NCBI GenBank assembly: GCA_017613355.1
Contig: JAGAEA010000045.1
Coordinates: 1 to 41,179 of the forward strand
Origin: Clostridia bacterium
GTDB taxonomy: Bacteria > Bacillota > Clostridia > Oscillospirales > CAG-272
Length of the DNA stretch: 41,179 nt
Direction of reading: 5' to 3'
Shown piece after piece: positions 32,284 to 41,126 of the stretch; within the stretch, counting starts at the first letter, position 1; every line of letters starts with the position of its first letter. The notes beneath the pieces were generated by a model. The model did no database searches. It was not told the origin of the DNA and was given only the letters and a program-made list of their open reading frames with translations. A program made the position numbers and the translations under genes.

Positions 32284-33677
32284 CAGAACTTGTAGAAAGC
32301 GCGGAACGCGCGGTAACTTTCGTAAAGGTCTACTTTGGAAATGACCTCATAGGGCGCGTGCATCGAAAGAACGCCCACGCCGAGATCAACGGTGTCGATA
32401 TTTCGGTTCGCCATATATTTGGCGATCGTTCCGCCGCCGCCGAGATCGACCTTGCCGAGCTCGCAGGTTTGCCAGACGACGCCTGCCTCGTTCAGACAGC
32501 GGCGCACCCAAGCCACGAGTTCCGCCGACGCGTCGGACGTTCCGGATTTTCCGCGCGACCCCGTAAATTTGCTCATGGCAACGCCGCAGCCGAGCAGAGC
32601 GGCGTTCCGCTCTTCAAATACGTCGGGGAAATTGGGGTCGTAGATCGCGGAAACGTCGCTGGAAAGGCATTTGGAATTGGCGCGAACAGCGGAAGCGTTG
32701 CCGCCGAGCGCGCGAGCGATCTCGTCGATCAGGTCGCCCGTAATGCCGGATTGCGCCCCCGTGACGCCGTCGCTGCCCGTTTCCTCTTTGTCAACGAGCG
32801 TACACATGGTGGTGTGAACGGTCTCGTCCGCGTCGATGATCGCGGTCAGGGAAGGGTAGGCGCAGCAACGGTCGTCATGCCCGTAGCCGCAGATCATGGA
32901 GCGGTCGAAGCCAACGTCGCGGGCGCGACCCGCGGGAACCACGGAAAGCTCGGCGGATTGCAGGTCCTCCTCGGTAATGCCGTAGGTTACGTAAAGATAG
33001 TTCAGCGCGGCGAGCTTGACGGCGTCCTTTTCCTCTCCTTCAAGCGGGCGACTGCCGACAAGAATGTTCAGCTTTTCGCCCTGGAACGCTTCCGTGACGG
33101 TTTTCGTCACTTGGCTTTGCGCCAGGTGCGGGAGCAGATCGGTGATATACATGACGGGGTCGGCTTCGTTCTCGCCGATCACCACGTTGACCACCTCGCC
33201 GCTTTGCTTCACGACCACTCCGTGGAGCGCGAGAGGCATGGCGAGCCATTGATATTTGCGGATACCGCCGTAGTAATGTGTTTTCAGAAAACAGAGGTCA
33301 TGATCCTCGTAAACGGGATTTTGTTTCAGGTCGAGACGCGGGGAATCGATGTGCGCCCCCGTAATGCGGATACCGTTCTCGATCGGCTCGGTGCCGATCT
33401 TGAAGAGAAACAGGTTTTTTCCGCGATTGTTGTAGTAGAATTTGTCGCCCGCTTTCATGGGGTCGCCGAAATTCCACGGACGGTAACCCGCCGATTCGGC
33501 AATGCGAACGCCCTCGACAACGGCTTCACGCTCGGTTTTGGACGCGTTGAGAAATTCCACGTAGCCTTTGGCGTAGTCATACGCTTCGCGGACGATTTTT
33601 TCGCCCGCCTTTTCGTAAACGGTCTTTTTTTGGTAGCGAAGCTTTTCGGCTTTGGATTGAGATTTCTTTTCAGACAT
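32283..33677 (-). CDS. M18-family metalloaminopeptidase
   Basis: 464 residues. Zinc-dependent exopeptidase of the aspartyl aminopeptidase/aminopeptidase I family. Metal ligands: GAHIDSPR, VDKEETGSDG, DVSAIYDPN and the C-terminal SMHAPYEV His. The N-terminus is Lys-rich (MSEKKSQSKAEKL). No signal peptide, so it acts in the cytoplasm, probably in peptide turnover. AAAGGAG lies upstream of the ATG; the start is 12 nt after coaE. Confidence 0.93.
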   Translation of the reverse strand: MSEKKSQSKAEKLRYQKKTVYEKAGEKIVREAYDYAKGYVEFLNASKTEREAVVEGVRIAESAGYRPWNFGDPMKAGDKFYYNNRGKNLFLFKIGTEPIENGIRITGAHIDSPRLDLKQNPVYEDHDLCFLKTHYYGGIRKYQWLAMPLALHGVVVKQSGEVVNVVIGENEADPVMYITDLLPHLAQSQVTKTVTEAFQGEKLNILVGSRPLEGEEKDAVKLAALNYLYVTYGITEEDLQSAELSVVPAGRARDVGFDRSMICGYGHDDRCCAYPSLTAIIDADETVHTTMCTLVDKEETGSDGVTGAQSGITGDLIDEIARALGGNASAVRANSKCLSSDVSAIYDPNFPDVFEERNAALLGCGVAMSKFTGSRGKSGTSDASAELVAWVRRCLNEAGVVWQTCELGKVDLGGGGTIAKYMANRNIDTVDLGVGVLSMHAPYEVISKVDLYESYRAFRAFYKF

Positions 33678-33689
33678 GACGGTTCTCCT

Positions 33690-34310
33690 TTATTTTTGAT
33701 TTTCGGAAGAGAGAGGGGCGATTTTCAGCTCGCGCAAAATCGTGTCCACGGCGGAAACGAGCGCGGTCGTGTCGCCGTTGTTTTCCAGAACGTAGTCCGA
33801 ACGTTCGCGGAAAAACGCGTCGGAATACTGTACGTTCATTCGCAGGCGCGCATCCCGTTCGGTGATCCCGTCGCGGCGCATGATGCGCGATAGACGGGTC
33901 GCCTCGTCGGCAAGGACCGACACCACCGCGTCGCAATCGCGCGCGGCGTCGGCTTCAAAGAGCTGCGGCGCGTCCAAAAGAACGGCGCGGGCGCCGCTTT
34001 CGCGAAACGCCGCGATCCTGCGGCGGATCTCCGCCATGATATGGCGGTGTGCCACGGTGTTCAGCCGCGCGAGCGCCTCGCGGTCGGAAAACACGAGCTT
34101 GCCGAGCGCACGACGGTTGAGGGTGCCGTTCGGGCAAAGAATTTCGTTCCCGAACACCCGTACCAATTCGTCGAGGCAATCGGACGGCGGGATCAGCAAC
34201 TCCCGATAGACCGCATCCGCGTCGATCACGGGGATCCCGCGTGCGGAAAACAGCGCGGAAACCGTGCTTTTTCCCGAACCGCTCGGACCGGTCAGACCGA
34301 TGACGATCAT
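33690..34310 (-). CDS. coaE: Dephospho-CoA kinase
   Basis: Last step of coenzyme A synthesis. 206 residues. P-loop GPSGSGKST (8-16), PVIDADAVYRELL, LDAPQLFEADA and the lid region RRDGITERDARLRM are the family pattern. The ATG at 34310 overlaps the upstream stop by 4 nt (ATGA), implying translational coupling. The longer in-frame reading to 34526 lies inside the oxidoreductase gene and is excluded. Confidence 0.95.
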   Translation of the reverse strand: MIVIGLTGPSGSGKSTVSALFSARGIPVIDADAVYRELLIPPSDCLDELVRVFGNEILCPNGTLNRRALGKLVFSDREALARLNTVAHRHIMAEIRRRIAAFRESGARAVLLDAPQLFEADAARDCDAVVSVLADEATRLSRIMRRDGITERDARLRMNVQYSDAFFRERSDYVLENNGDTTALVSAVDTILRELKIAPLSSENQK

Positions 34311-35455
34311 CTTTGCACCTCCGTAAGTTTCGATCCGTTCGAGGCGGAACGGTAGGCGGCATCCATCACGCGCTGGACTTCGGCACCGTCGGAAAAGGAC
34401 GGGACAAAGGGACGGTTTTCGGCAACCGCCGAGAGATAGGCGCGCATACTTTCCAAATGCCCGTTGAGCCAACCCGCGGGCGCTTTCGGGGAGGGAAATA
34501 CCATGTTCGGATAGCGACTCACGCATTCGATTTTCGTAAAACCGCGTGTGCCGCCCTGCGGCGAAGAAGGCGCGGTCGCGTCGTAAAATTCCAACCAGTT
34601 CGGTTCCATCAGGGAGAAGCGGAGCGAACCCTTTTCTCCGTAAATCTCAAAGAAAAGGTCATCGTTGGCGCCCTGCGTGATCTTGCTGACAGTAATCGTC
34701 CCGCAGGCGTCCGAGGCGGTACGGCAGGTCATGTAGAACGCTTCGTCCGCGTTGGTTTTCCAATCGTTTCCGTTTGCGTCGGGGTGGGACGGATAGGCGA
34801 TCTGCTCCATTCCGCTCACACCGACGATCGGACCGCAAAACCACGTCATTAAATCGATCACGTGTGCGCCGAGGTCAAAAAGAACGCCGCCGCCGCAAAT
34901 CGTTTTGTCCTGTTTCCATCCCGCGCGGCGGCTCGGATCCATGCAGCTGTTGTGCAGATAGGACGCGGAAAAATGAAGCACGCGACCCACGCGACCTTCA
35001 TCCATCAATTGTTTTGCCCGCAGAACGGGGGCAAGCCAACGGTTGTTGAACACCATTCCGCAAACTTTTCCGCTCTTGTCGGCAAGCGCCGCAAGTTCGT
35101 CTGCCTCTTTGGGCGAGATCGCGAGCGGTTTTTCGCAGAGTACGTGTTTTCCCGCCGCAAGCGCCTTTTTGACGGCTCCGTAGTGAAAGACGTTTGGGGT
35201 GCATACGTCGATGATGTCCACGTCCGGGCGTGCGATCAGGTCATCCTCGTTGTCATAGGCGGCGCCGATACCGAACTCCGCGCAAACGCGGCGGGATTTT
35301 TCGATGGACGTGGTGCAAACGCCGACCGTTTCGGCGCGAAAGGGGAGATCTTCATAGTGAAAAGGGAGATTTCGTACCGCCCAGGTATGCGTCCGTCCCA
35401 TTGAGCCGAATCCGAGCAGACCGACGCGCAGAGTGGGGATGTCTTTTTGCACCAT
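34307..35455 (-). CDS. Gfo/Idh/MocA-family oxidoreductase
   Basis: 382 residues. N-terminal Rossmann fold with GLLGFGSMGRTHTWA (13-27) and the family's CEKPLA (Lys of the EKP motif) at about 111-116. C-terminal domain with GGGVLFDLGAHVIDLMTWFCG. NAD(P)-dependent sugar or inositol-type dehydrogenase; the substrate cannot be told. First gene of the minus-strand operon, with its own promoter (35507-35535). GAAAGGAGC precedes the ATG. A sugar dehydrogenase leading housekeeping genes is an unusual arrangement. Confidence 0.92.
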   Translation of the reverse strand: MVQKDIPTLRVGLLGFGSMGRTHTWAVRNLPFHYEDLPFRAETVGVCTTSIEKSRRVCAEFGIGAAYDNEDDLIARPDVDIIDVCTPNVFHYGAVKKALAAGKHVLCEKPLAISPKEADELAALADKSGKVCGMVFNNRWLAPVLRAKQLMDEGRVGRVLHFSASYLHNSCMDPSRRAGWKQDKTICGGGVLFDLGAHVIDLMTWFCGPIVGVSGMEQIAYPSHPDANGNDWKTNADEAFYMTCRTASDACGTITVSKITQGANDDLFFEIYGEKGSLRFSLMEPNWLEFYDATAPSSPQGGTRGFTKIECVSRYPNMVFPSPKAPAGWLNGHLESMRAYLSAVAENRPFVPSFSDGAEVQRVMDAAYRSASNGSKLTEVQR

Positions 35456-35506
35456 ATAAAGCTCCTTTCGCCGCCGCCGTGACGGCGTAAAAAATATCTA
35501 CTTTAC

Positions 35507-35535
35507 ATTATACACCGATTTTTCCCTTTTTTCAA
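35507..35535 (-). promoter_or_regulatory. Promoter of the 7-gene minus-strand operon
   Basis: On the minus strand: TTGAAA (35535-35530), 17-bp spacer, TATAAT (35512-35507). Confidence 0.75.
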
Positions 35536-35590
35536 GGGCAGAATGCAATTTTTTTCGGTGAAAAGCAGGCAACTCGGCGCAAATTTTCTA

Positions 35591-35619
35591 TTGCAATTCC
35601 GAAGAAATGGGAGTATAAT
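35591..35619 (+). promoter_or_regulatory. Promoter of murB-whiA-dnaE
   Basis: TTGCAA (35591-35596), 17-bp spacer, TATAAT (35614-35619). Divergent from the promoter at 35507-35535, about 56 bp apart. Confidence 0.75.
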
Positions 35620-35654
35620 AGTAGTAACAGAGAAAAATATCGGGAGGTGACGCG

Positions 35655-36554
35655 ATGGAACGTCTCCGAACGGTATTGCAAAAAAACGGGATTATAACGA
35701 AGTCGGATTGCCCGCTTTCCCGCCACGGCACTTTTCACATCGGCGGGAACGCCGACCTTGCCGTGTTTCCCGAAACCGCCGATCAAATGATCGGGGCGGT
35801 GCGCTTTTGTCGGGAATTCGGTGTTCGGGCGGCGATCGTGGGCAACGGAAGCAACGTTCTGTTTGCGGACGACGGTTTTCGCGGCGCGGTGATCTTCACC
35901 GTGCGCCTGCGGGGACTTTCGGATGAGCCGAACGGCTTTCGCGCCCTTTGCGGAACGCCGCTTGCGGCGATTTCCCGGGCGGCGAAAAACAGAGCGCTGT
36001 CGGGCGCCGAATTTGCCTGCGGGATCCCCGCGAGCGTTGGCGGCGCGGTTTCTATGAACGCGGGCGCGCACGGCGACGAAATGGCGGAAATCGTGACCGA
36101 AACCGAATGTTACGACGCGGAGCATGATCGGAGAATGACGCTTCGCGGCGGGGAACACCGCTTCGGTTACCGAACGAGCATCTTTGCGGGATGCCCGCAT
36201 TGGATCTTGCTCGAAACGCGCATCCGTTTGAGAGCGGGAAACCGCGAAGAAATCGAAGAAAAAACGCGGGCAAATATTGCCCGCCGCCGCGCGACGCAAC
36301 CCTTGGAATTTCCGAGTGCGGGAAGTGCTTTCAAGCGCCCGAACGGGCATTTTGCGGCGAAACTGATCGAGGATTGCGGGCTCAAAGGCTACCGCGTCGG
36401 CGGGGCGGAAGTTTCGCGGAAGCACGCGGGTTTCATCGTCAATCGCGGCGGAGCTACCGCGAGGGACGTTCTTTCGGTCATGGATCACGTTCGCGAAGTC
36501 GTTTTTCGGGAAACGGGCGTCTTGCTTGAACCCGAAATTCGCGTCATTCGTTGA
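35655..36554 (+). CDS. murB: UDP-N-acetylenolpyruvoylglucosamine reductase
   Basis: Second step of peptidoglycan precursor synthesis, FAD-dependent. 299 residues, type II MurB. Motifs: FHIGGNADLAVFP, VGNGSNVLFADDGFRG, GIPASVGGAVSMNAGAHGDE, YRTSIF (type II marker), PSAGSAFKRPNGHFAAKLIE with the catalytic Ser, and EPEIRVI with the Glu. GGAGGTGA at 35643-35650 is a near-perfect ribosome binding site. First gene of murB-whiA-dnaE. Confidence 0.96.
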   Translation: MERLRTVLQKNGIITKSDCPLSRHGTFHIGGNADLAVFPETADQMIGAVRFCREFGVRAAIVGNGSNVLFADDGFRGAVIFTVRLRGLSDEPNGFRALCGTPLAAISRAAKNRALSGAEFACGIPASVGGAVSMNAGAHGDEMAEIVTETECYDAEHDRRMTLRGGEHRFGYRTSIFAGCPHWILLETRIRLRAGNREEIEEKTRANIARRRATQPLEFPSAGSAFKRPNGHFAAKLIEDCGLKGYRVGGAEVSRKHAGFIVNRGGATARDVLSVMDHVREVVFRETGVLLEPEIRVIR

Positions 36555-36579
36555 ATTTGCAGTGCGTGATATCGAAAAA
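36553..36579 (+). repeat. Intergenic 27-nt motif, copy 1 (after murB)
   Basis: GAATTTGCA-N3-CGTG-N5-GAAAAA, starting at the murB stop region. Copies 2 and 3 follow whiA and dnaE at the same position relative to the stop. Confidence 0.6.
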
Positions 36580-36609
36580 CAGGGAAAAACATCGGGAAAG
36601 GAGAGAAAC

Positions 36610-37500
36610 ATGTCGTTTGCGGACGCGGTCCGGAACGATCTTTTGACCGTTCCGATCAGGAAAAACTGTTGCCGTCGGGCGTTCATCGGCGGGCTTTTCA
36701 TCTCCGCTTTGCCCGATGGCGGTGAAAACGGACAAGCCACCGCGCGTTTTCGTGCCGAAGCGATCGCGGAACTCGGCGCGGAGCAGTTGCACATTCAGTT
36801 TGCAAAAACCGCCGACCGCCGCCGCGTGGGCTCCTGCGGGCGGTACTACGAAGAAGTTTCCTTTTCCTCTCCCGCCTTTCGGAAACTGTTGGAAAGTTTA
36901 CGCCGTCCCACGCCCGATCCGTCGGAAACGCTCGGCTTCCGTTGCGAGGAATGCCGTTCCGCGTTCCTGCGCGGGCTGTTTCTCTCGGGCGGGACGATCA
37001 ACGACCCGCACAAGCCCGTACACCTCGAATTTACCGCTCCGATCGCCACCAAGGAGACGGTCGCCGCCTTTTTCGAAGGGATCGGTTATCCTGCCAAAAC
37101 GGTCATGCGGGGGAACAAATGCGGTTTCTACTTCAAGGAAAGCACCGCGGTGGAAGATCTGATGGCGCTCATGGGGGCACACCGCGTGATTTTCGACGTC
37201 ATCAATACGCGCATCGAGCGCGAGATCCGCAACCATGAAAACCGCGTCAACAACTGCGACACGCGAAATCTCGAACGTACCGTTTCCGCTGCCGCGCGGC
37301 AAATGAACGCGATCGAACGTTTGCGCGAAACGGGGAAGCTGGACAACCTGCCGGAAGAACTCCGCGTAACGGCGCGCCTGCGCTACGAGAACCCCGATTT
37401 TTCACTGGACGCGCTTGCCGATCTGCACAATCCCCCCATTACCAAATCGGGGCTGAACCATCGTTTGCGCCGTATCACCGAAGCGGCGGACGACCTTTGA
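36610..37500 (+). CDS. whiA: DNA-binding protein WhiA
   Basis: 296 residues. Two LAGLIDADG-like halves (CRRAFIGGLFISALPDG and CRSAFLRGLFLSGGTIND), then a C-terminal helix-turn-helix (SLDALADLHNPPITKSGLN). In Firmicutes it affects cell division and chromosome segregation; in actinomycetes, sporulation. The ATG at 36610 has AAAGGAGAG; the in-frame TTG at 36526 lies inside murB. Usual neighbours rapZ and yvcK are absent between murB and whiA here. Confidence 0.95.
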   Translation: MSFADAVRNDLLTVPIRKNCCRRAFIGGLFISALPDGGENGQATARFRAEAIAELGAEQLHIQFAKTADRRRVGSCGRYYEEVSFSSPAFRKLLESLRRPTPDPSETLGFRCEECRSAFLRGLFLSGGTINDPHKPVHLEFTAPIATKETVAAFFEGIGYPAKTVMRGNKCGFYFKESTAVEDLMALMGAHRVIFDVINTRIEREIRNHENRVNNCDTRNLERTVSAAARQMNAIERLRETGKLDNLPEELRVTARLRYENPDFSLDALADLHNPPITKSGLNHRLRRITEAADDL

Positions 37501-37525
37501 ATTTGCACGGCGTGTGTGAGAAAAA
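37499..37525 (+). repeat. Intergenic 27-nt motif, copy 2 (after whiA)
   Basis: GAATTTGCA-N3-CGTG-N5-GAAAAA, beginning within the whiA stop codon. Same spacing as copies 1 and 3. Confidence 0.6.
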
Positions 37526-37555
37526 CGCGCCGTTTGCCGGAAAGGAGAACCGAAA

Positions 37556-40500
37556 ATGAACGGTTTTGTTCATCTGCACCTCCATAGCGAATACAGCCTG
37601 CTTGACGGTGCTTGCCGCATCTCGGAGATCCCGAAGCGGGTCAAGGAAGTCGGGCAGAACGCCGTTGCCGTCACCGACCACGGCGTGATGTACGGAGCCG
37701 TCGCTTTCTGGCAGGCGTGCCGTGCCGAAGGGGTCAAGCCCATCATCGGGTGCGAGGTCTACGTGGCGCACGGAACGCGCTTTCAAAAGGTCAACACGGG
37801 GGACGGCTACGCCGACCATCTTGTTCTGCTCTGCGAAAACGAAACGGGTTATCGGAACCTTTCGGAAATGGTCTCTCTTTCTTTTACCGAGGGCTTTTAC
37901 AACAAACCGCGCGTGGATGACGAATTGCTCCGCACCCATGCCGAGGGGCTGATCGCGCTTTCGGCTTGCCTCGGCGGGAAGATCCCGAAGCAACTTGCCA
38001 AAGGTGATTTTGCGGGCGCTCGCGAAACAGCCCTGCATTACAAAGAGATTTTCGGCGAAAACGGATTTTATATCGAATTGCAGGATCACGGGCTTCCCGA
38101 ACAGCGCACGATGCTCCCGATGCTTGCCGATCTTGCCCGCGAGTGCGATATTCCCGTGGTTGCCACCAACGATTGCCATTATCTGCGCCGTCGGGACGCG
38201 AACACCCAAGCGGTGCTGATGTGTATTCAAACGAACACCACCGTGGACGCGGGACGTCCTGCCGCTTTTGCCACCGACGAATTCTATCTCAAAGACGAAA
38301 ACGAGATGGCGATGACCTTCCGCGCCTATCCCGAGGCGATCGAAAACACGCTTCGCATCGCCGAGCGGTGCAACGTGGAATTCGATTTTTCCACTACGTA
38401 TTTGCCCAAGTTCCCCTGCCCCATGGGGGAGACTGCCGAGGCGCACCTGCGCGACCTCACCGAAAAGGGTTACGCCGCCCGATTGAAAAACGGGACGTTG
38501 GTTTACGGTGCGCACACCGAGCGCGAATACCGTGAGCGGCTCGACTATGAACTTTCGGTCATCGGCAGCATGGGTTACGCAGATTATTTTCTCATCGTGC
38601 AGGACTACGTTTCCTTCGCGCGGTCGAAGGATATCCCCGTTGGTCCCGGGAGAGGGTCTGGCGCGGGAAGCCTTGTGGCGTTCTCACTCGGCATCACCGA
38701 CGTTGACCCGCTTCGGTTTGATCTGCTCTTTGAGCGGTTTCTCAACCCCGAGCGCGTCAGTATGCCCGATATTGACATGGACTTCTGCTACAATCGCCGC
38801 GACGAGGTGATCGACTATGTTGCCCGTCGCTACGGCAAAGACCACGTTTCGCAGATCATTACGTTCGGAACGCTTGCGGCGAGAGCCGCGATCCGCGACG
38901 TAGGGCGCGCGTTGGGTATGACCTACGCCGACGTGGACGTCGTCGCCCGCGCCGTCCCGCAGGAACTGAACATTACGATCTCCGCCGCGCTGGAAGGGAA
39001 AGAACTGAAAAATCTTTACGATAATTCCGATAACGTGCGCCGTTTGGTCGATACTGCCATGGCGCTCGAAGGAATGCCGCGCAACATTTCGGTTCACGCG
39101 GCGGGCGTCGTCATCACCGATCGCCCCGTTTCGGATTACGTCCCGTTGGCGGTCAGCAACGGAACGGTGGTCACGCAGTTCGACATGGATACCATCGCGC
39201 ACCTCGGATTGCTCAAATTCGATTTTCTCGCCCTGCGGTATCTGACCATTATCCACGACGCCGAAATGCAGATTCGGGAGAAAGAGCCCGATTTCAACGT
39301 TGATCGTTTACCGATGGACGACGATGAGACCTATCGCCTCATCTCTTCGGGCAAAACGAGCGGTGTGTTCCAGCTCGAATCGGCGGGAATGCAGAAAATG
39401 CTGACCTCTCTCGCGCCTGAACGGATCGACGACGTGATCGCCGCCATCGCACTTTACCGTCCGGGACCCATGGAGTCGATCCCGCGGTTCGTCGAGGGAC
39501 GGCATCACCCCGAAAAAGCACACTACGATACGCCCGAGCTGGAACCCATCCTGCGCTCCACCTACGGCGTGGTAGTCTATCAGGAACAGGTCATGCAAAT
39601 TTTCCGCGAACTCGCGGGCTATACCTTCGGGCACGCGGACGTGGTTCGCCGCGCCATGTCCAAGAAAAAAGCAAGCGTTCTGCTTGCCGAGAGGGAAGCG
39701 TTTATCGACGGGGCGAAAGAACGCGGCATTGACGAGCGCGTGGCGGACAAGCTCTTTGCCGACCTCGAAAGTTTCGCGAATTATGCGTTCAATAAGTCGC
39801 ATGCCGCCGCCTACGCGGTCATTTCCTATCGCACAGCCTATCTCAAACAGCATTACCCGCGCGAATACCTCTCTGCGCTGATGACGAGTGTTCTCGGTAA
39901 CCAGCCCAAGATCGCCGAGTATATTTCCGAGTGTTCCTCGCGCGGTATTCGCGTTCTGCCGCCCGACATCAACGAGAGCCGCGCCGATTTCTCGGTCGCG
40001 GGGCAGGATATCCGCTTCGGGCTTCTCGCCATCAAGAACGTGGGCGGAACCTTCCTGGAACGGATCATACAGGAACGGAAACAGGGAAAATTCGCGTCCT
40101 TTGAGGATTTCGTCAACCGAATGCCCGCCGCCGACCTCAACCGCCGCATGGTGGAAGCACTTATCAAGGCGGGAACGTTCGACCGTCTCGGCGTTTATCG
40201 CAGTCGTCTGCTTGCGGCGTATGAGTCCCTGCTCGACCAAGCCGCCGAAAAAGGGAAGAACAATCTCGCGGGTCAGCTCGATATGTTTTCTCTGCCGGGG
40301 GCGGTGGATCAGCCGCAAATGTTTTCTTATCCGCCGCTTCCCGACCTGACGGTCAAGGAAAAGCTCCTCATGGAGCGGGAAGCCGCGGGAATGGTTTTCT
40401 CCGGGTCGATGATGGAGAGCTTTTCCCGGCAGTTGAAGGTGTTGGCTCCGAAACCGATTTCGGATTTCGTTTCGGAGGACGCCGACGTGCCGGACAGAAC

Positions 40501-41050
40501 CCGTGCGTCGGTCGCGGGAATGATCACGTCGGTTTCGGTGAAGAACACGAAAAACGGCGAACGGATGGCGTTCTTCACGCTGGAAGACCAATACGCCGAG
40601 ATCGAATGCGTCGTGTTTGCCAAGGTGTTCGGCGAATTGGGACATCTCGTTCGCGCGGACAACGCGGTGTTCGTGGCGGGCAGCATTTCCTGTCGCGAGG
40701 ATGAACCGCCGAAGCTGCTGGTCAATCACATGGAAGAATTGATCGAAAACGCGGAATACCGTGAGCCGGAAGCGTCTCCCGCCCGCGCGACGAACGAGGA
40801 AGAACGCAAAGCGGAATCTTCCGCTCCCGCCGCACCGCGACGGCTGTTCCTTCGCGTACCCGATTTTTCCTGCGATCTTTATTTCAAAGCGAAGAATTTG
40901 ACGGAAATTTTCGACGGTTCTTTCCCGGTCGTTTTCTACGACGCTTCCACCAAACAGTATCATTTCGATCATGCGGGAGTCATGCTTTCCGACTATCTGG
41001 CTGCGTCCCTGCGCGATCTTCTCGGCGGGGAAAACGTGATTCTGAAATAA
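37556..41050 (+). CDS. dnaE: DNA polymerase III alpha subunit, DnaE type
   Basis: Replicative DNA polymerase. 1164 residues. N-terminal PHP domain HLHLHSEYSLLDGA (6-19). Polymerase core with GPGRGSGAGSLVAF and catalytic PDIDMDF (404-410; Asp405, Asp407), then RYGKDHVSQIITFGT. Fingers and beta-clamp region follow (ALYRPGPMESIPRF, FNKSHAAAYAV). The C-terminal OB-fold is at about 985-1070. An extra low-complexity segment (EPEASPARATNEEERKAES) separates it from the last domain. GGAAAGGAG precedes the ATG. Firmicutes usually carry PolC as well; it is not in this window. Confidence 0.97.
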   Translation: MNGFVHLHLHSEYSLLDGACRISEIPKRVKEVGQNAVAVTDHGVMYGAVAFWQACRAEGVKPIIGCEVYVAHGTRFQKVNTGDGYADHLVLLCENETGYRNLSEMVSLSFTEGFYNKPRVDDELLRTHAEGLIALSACLGGKIPKQLAKGDFAGARETALHYKEIFGENGFYIELQDHGLPEQRTMLPMLADLARECDIPVVATNDCHYLRRRDANTQAVLMCIQTNTTVDAGRPAAFATDEFYLKDENEMAMTFRAYPEAIENTLRIAERCNVEFDFSTTYLPKFPCPMGETAEAHLRDLTEKGYAARLKNGTLVYGAHTEREYRERLDYELSVIGSMGYADYFLIVQDYVSFARSKDIPVGPGRGSGAGSLVAFSLGITDVDPLRFDLLFERFLNPERVSMPDIDMDFCYNRRDEVIDYVARRYGKDHVSQIITFGTLAARAAIRDVGRALGMTYADVDVVARAVPQELNITISAALEGKELKNLYDNSDNVRRLVDTAMALEGMPRNISVHAAGVVITDRPVSDYVPLAVSNGTVVTQFDMDTIAHLGLLKFDFLALRYLTIIHDAEMQIREKEPDFNVDRLPMDDDETYRLISSGKTSGVFQLESAGMQKMLTSLAPERIDDVIAAIALYRPGPMESIPRFVEGRHHPEKAHYDTPELEPILRSTYGVVVYQEQVMQIFRELAGYTFGHADVVRRAMSKKKASVLLAEREAFIDGAKERGIDERVADKLFADLESFANYAFNKSHAAAYAVISYRTAYLKQHYPREYLSALMTSVLGNQPKIAEYISECSSRGIRVLPPDINESRADFSVAGQDIRFGLLAIKNVGGTFLERIIQERKQGKFASFEDFVNRMPAADLNRRMVEALIKAGTFDRLGVYRSRLLAAYESLLDQAAEKGKNNLAGQLDMFSLPGAVDQPQMFSYPPLPDLTVKEKLLMEREAAGMVFSGSMMESFSRQLKVLAPKPISDFVSEDADVPDRTRASVAGMITSVSVKNTKNGERMAFFTLEDQYAEIECVVFAKVFGELGHLVRADNAVFVAGSISCREDEPPKLLVNHMEELIENAEYREPEASPARATNEEERKAESSAPAAPRRLFLRVPDFSCDLYFKAKNLTEIFDGSFPVVFYDASTKQYHFDHAGVMLSDYLAASLRDLLGGENVILK

Positions 41051-41053
41051 TCG

Positions 41054-41080
41054 GAATTTGCATACCGTGTGGCGAAAAAA
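41054..41080 (+). repeat. Intergenic 27-nt motif, copy 3 (after dnaE)
   Basis: GAATTTGCA-N3-CGTG followed by GGCGAAAAAA, starting 3 nt after the dnaE stop. Same 27-nt layout as the copies after murB and whiA. Confidence 0.6.
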
Positions 41081-41089
41081 ACAAACAAC

Positions 41090-41126
41090 AAAGGAAGCGA
41101 ATCGTAACGGTTTACTTCCTTTTTTC
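41090..41126 (+). terminator. Intrinsic terminator after dnaE
   Basis: AAAGGAAG (41090-41097) pairs with CTTCCTTT (41115-41122); inner GAATCG/CGGTTT pairs extend the stem, and T6 follows. It ends the murB-whiA-dnaE unit. I see no gene in 41127-41179. Confidence 0.8.

Noticed and set aside
32139..33893. 584-codon plus-strand frame
   Set aside because: Antisense to prfA and the M18 aminopeptidase, which are well supported.
39308..40972. 554-codon minus-strand frame
   Set aside because: Antisense shadow of dnaE.
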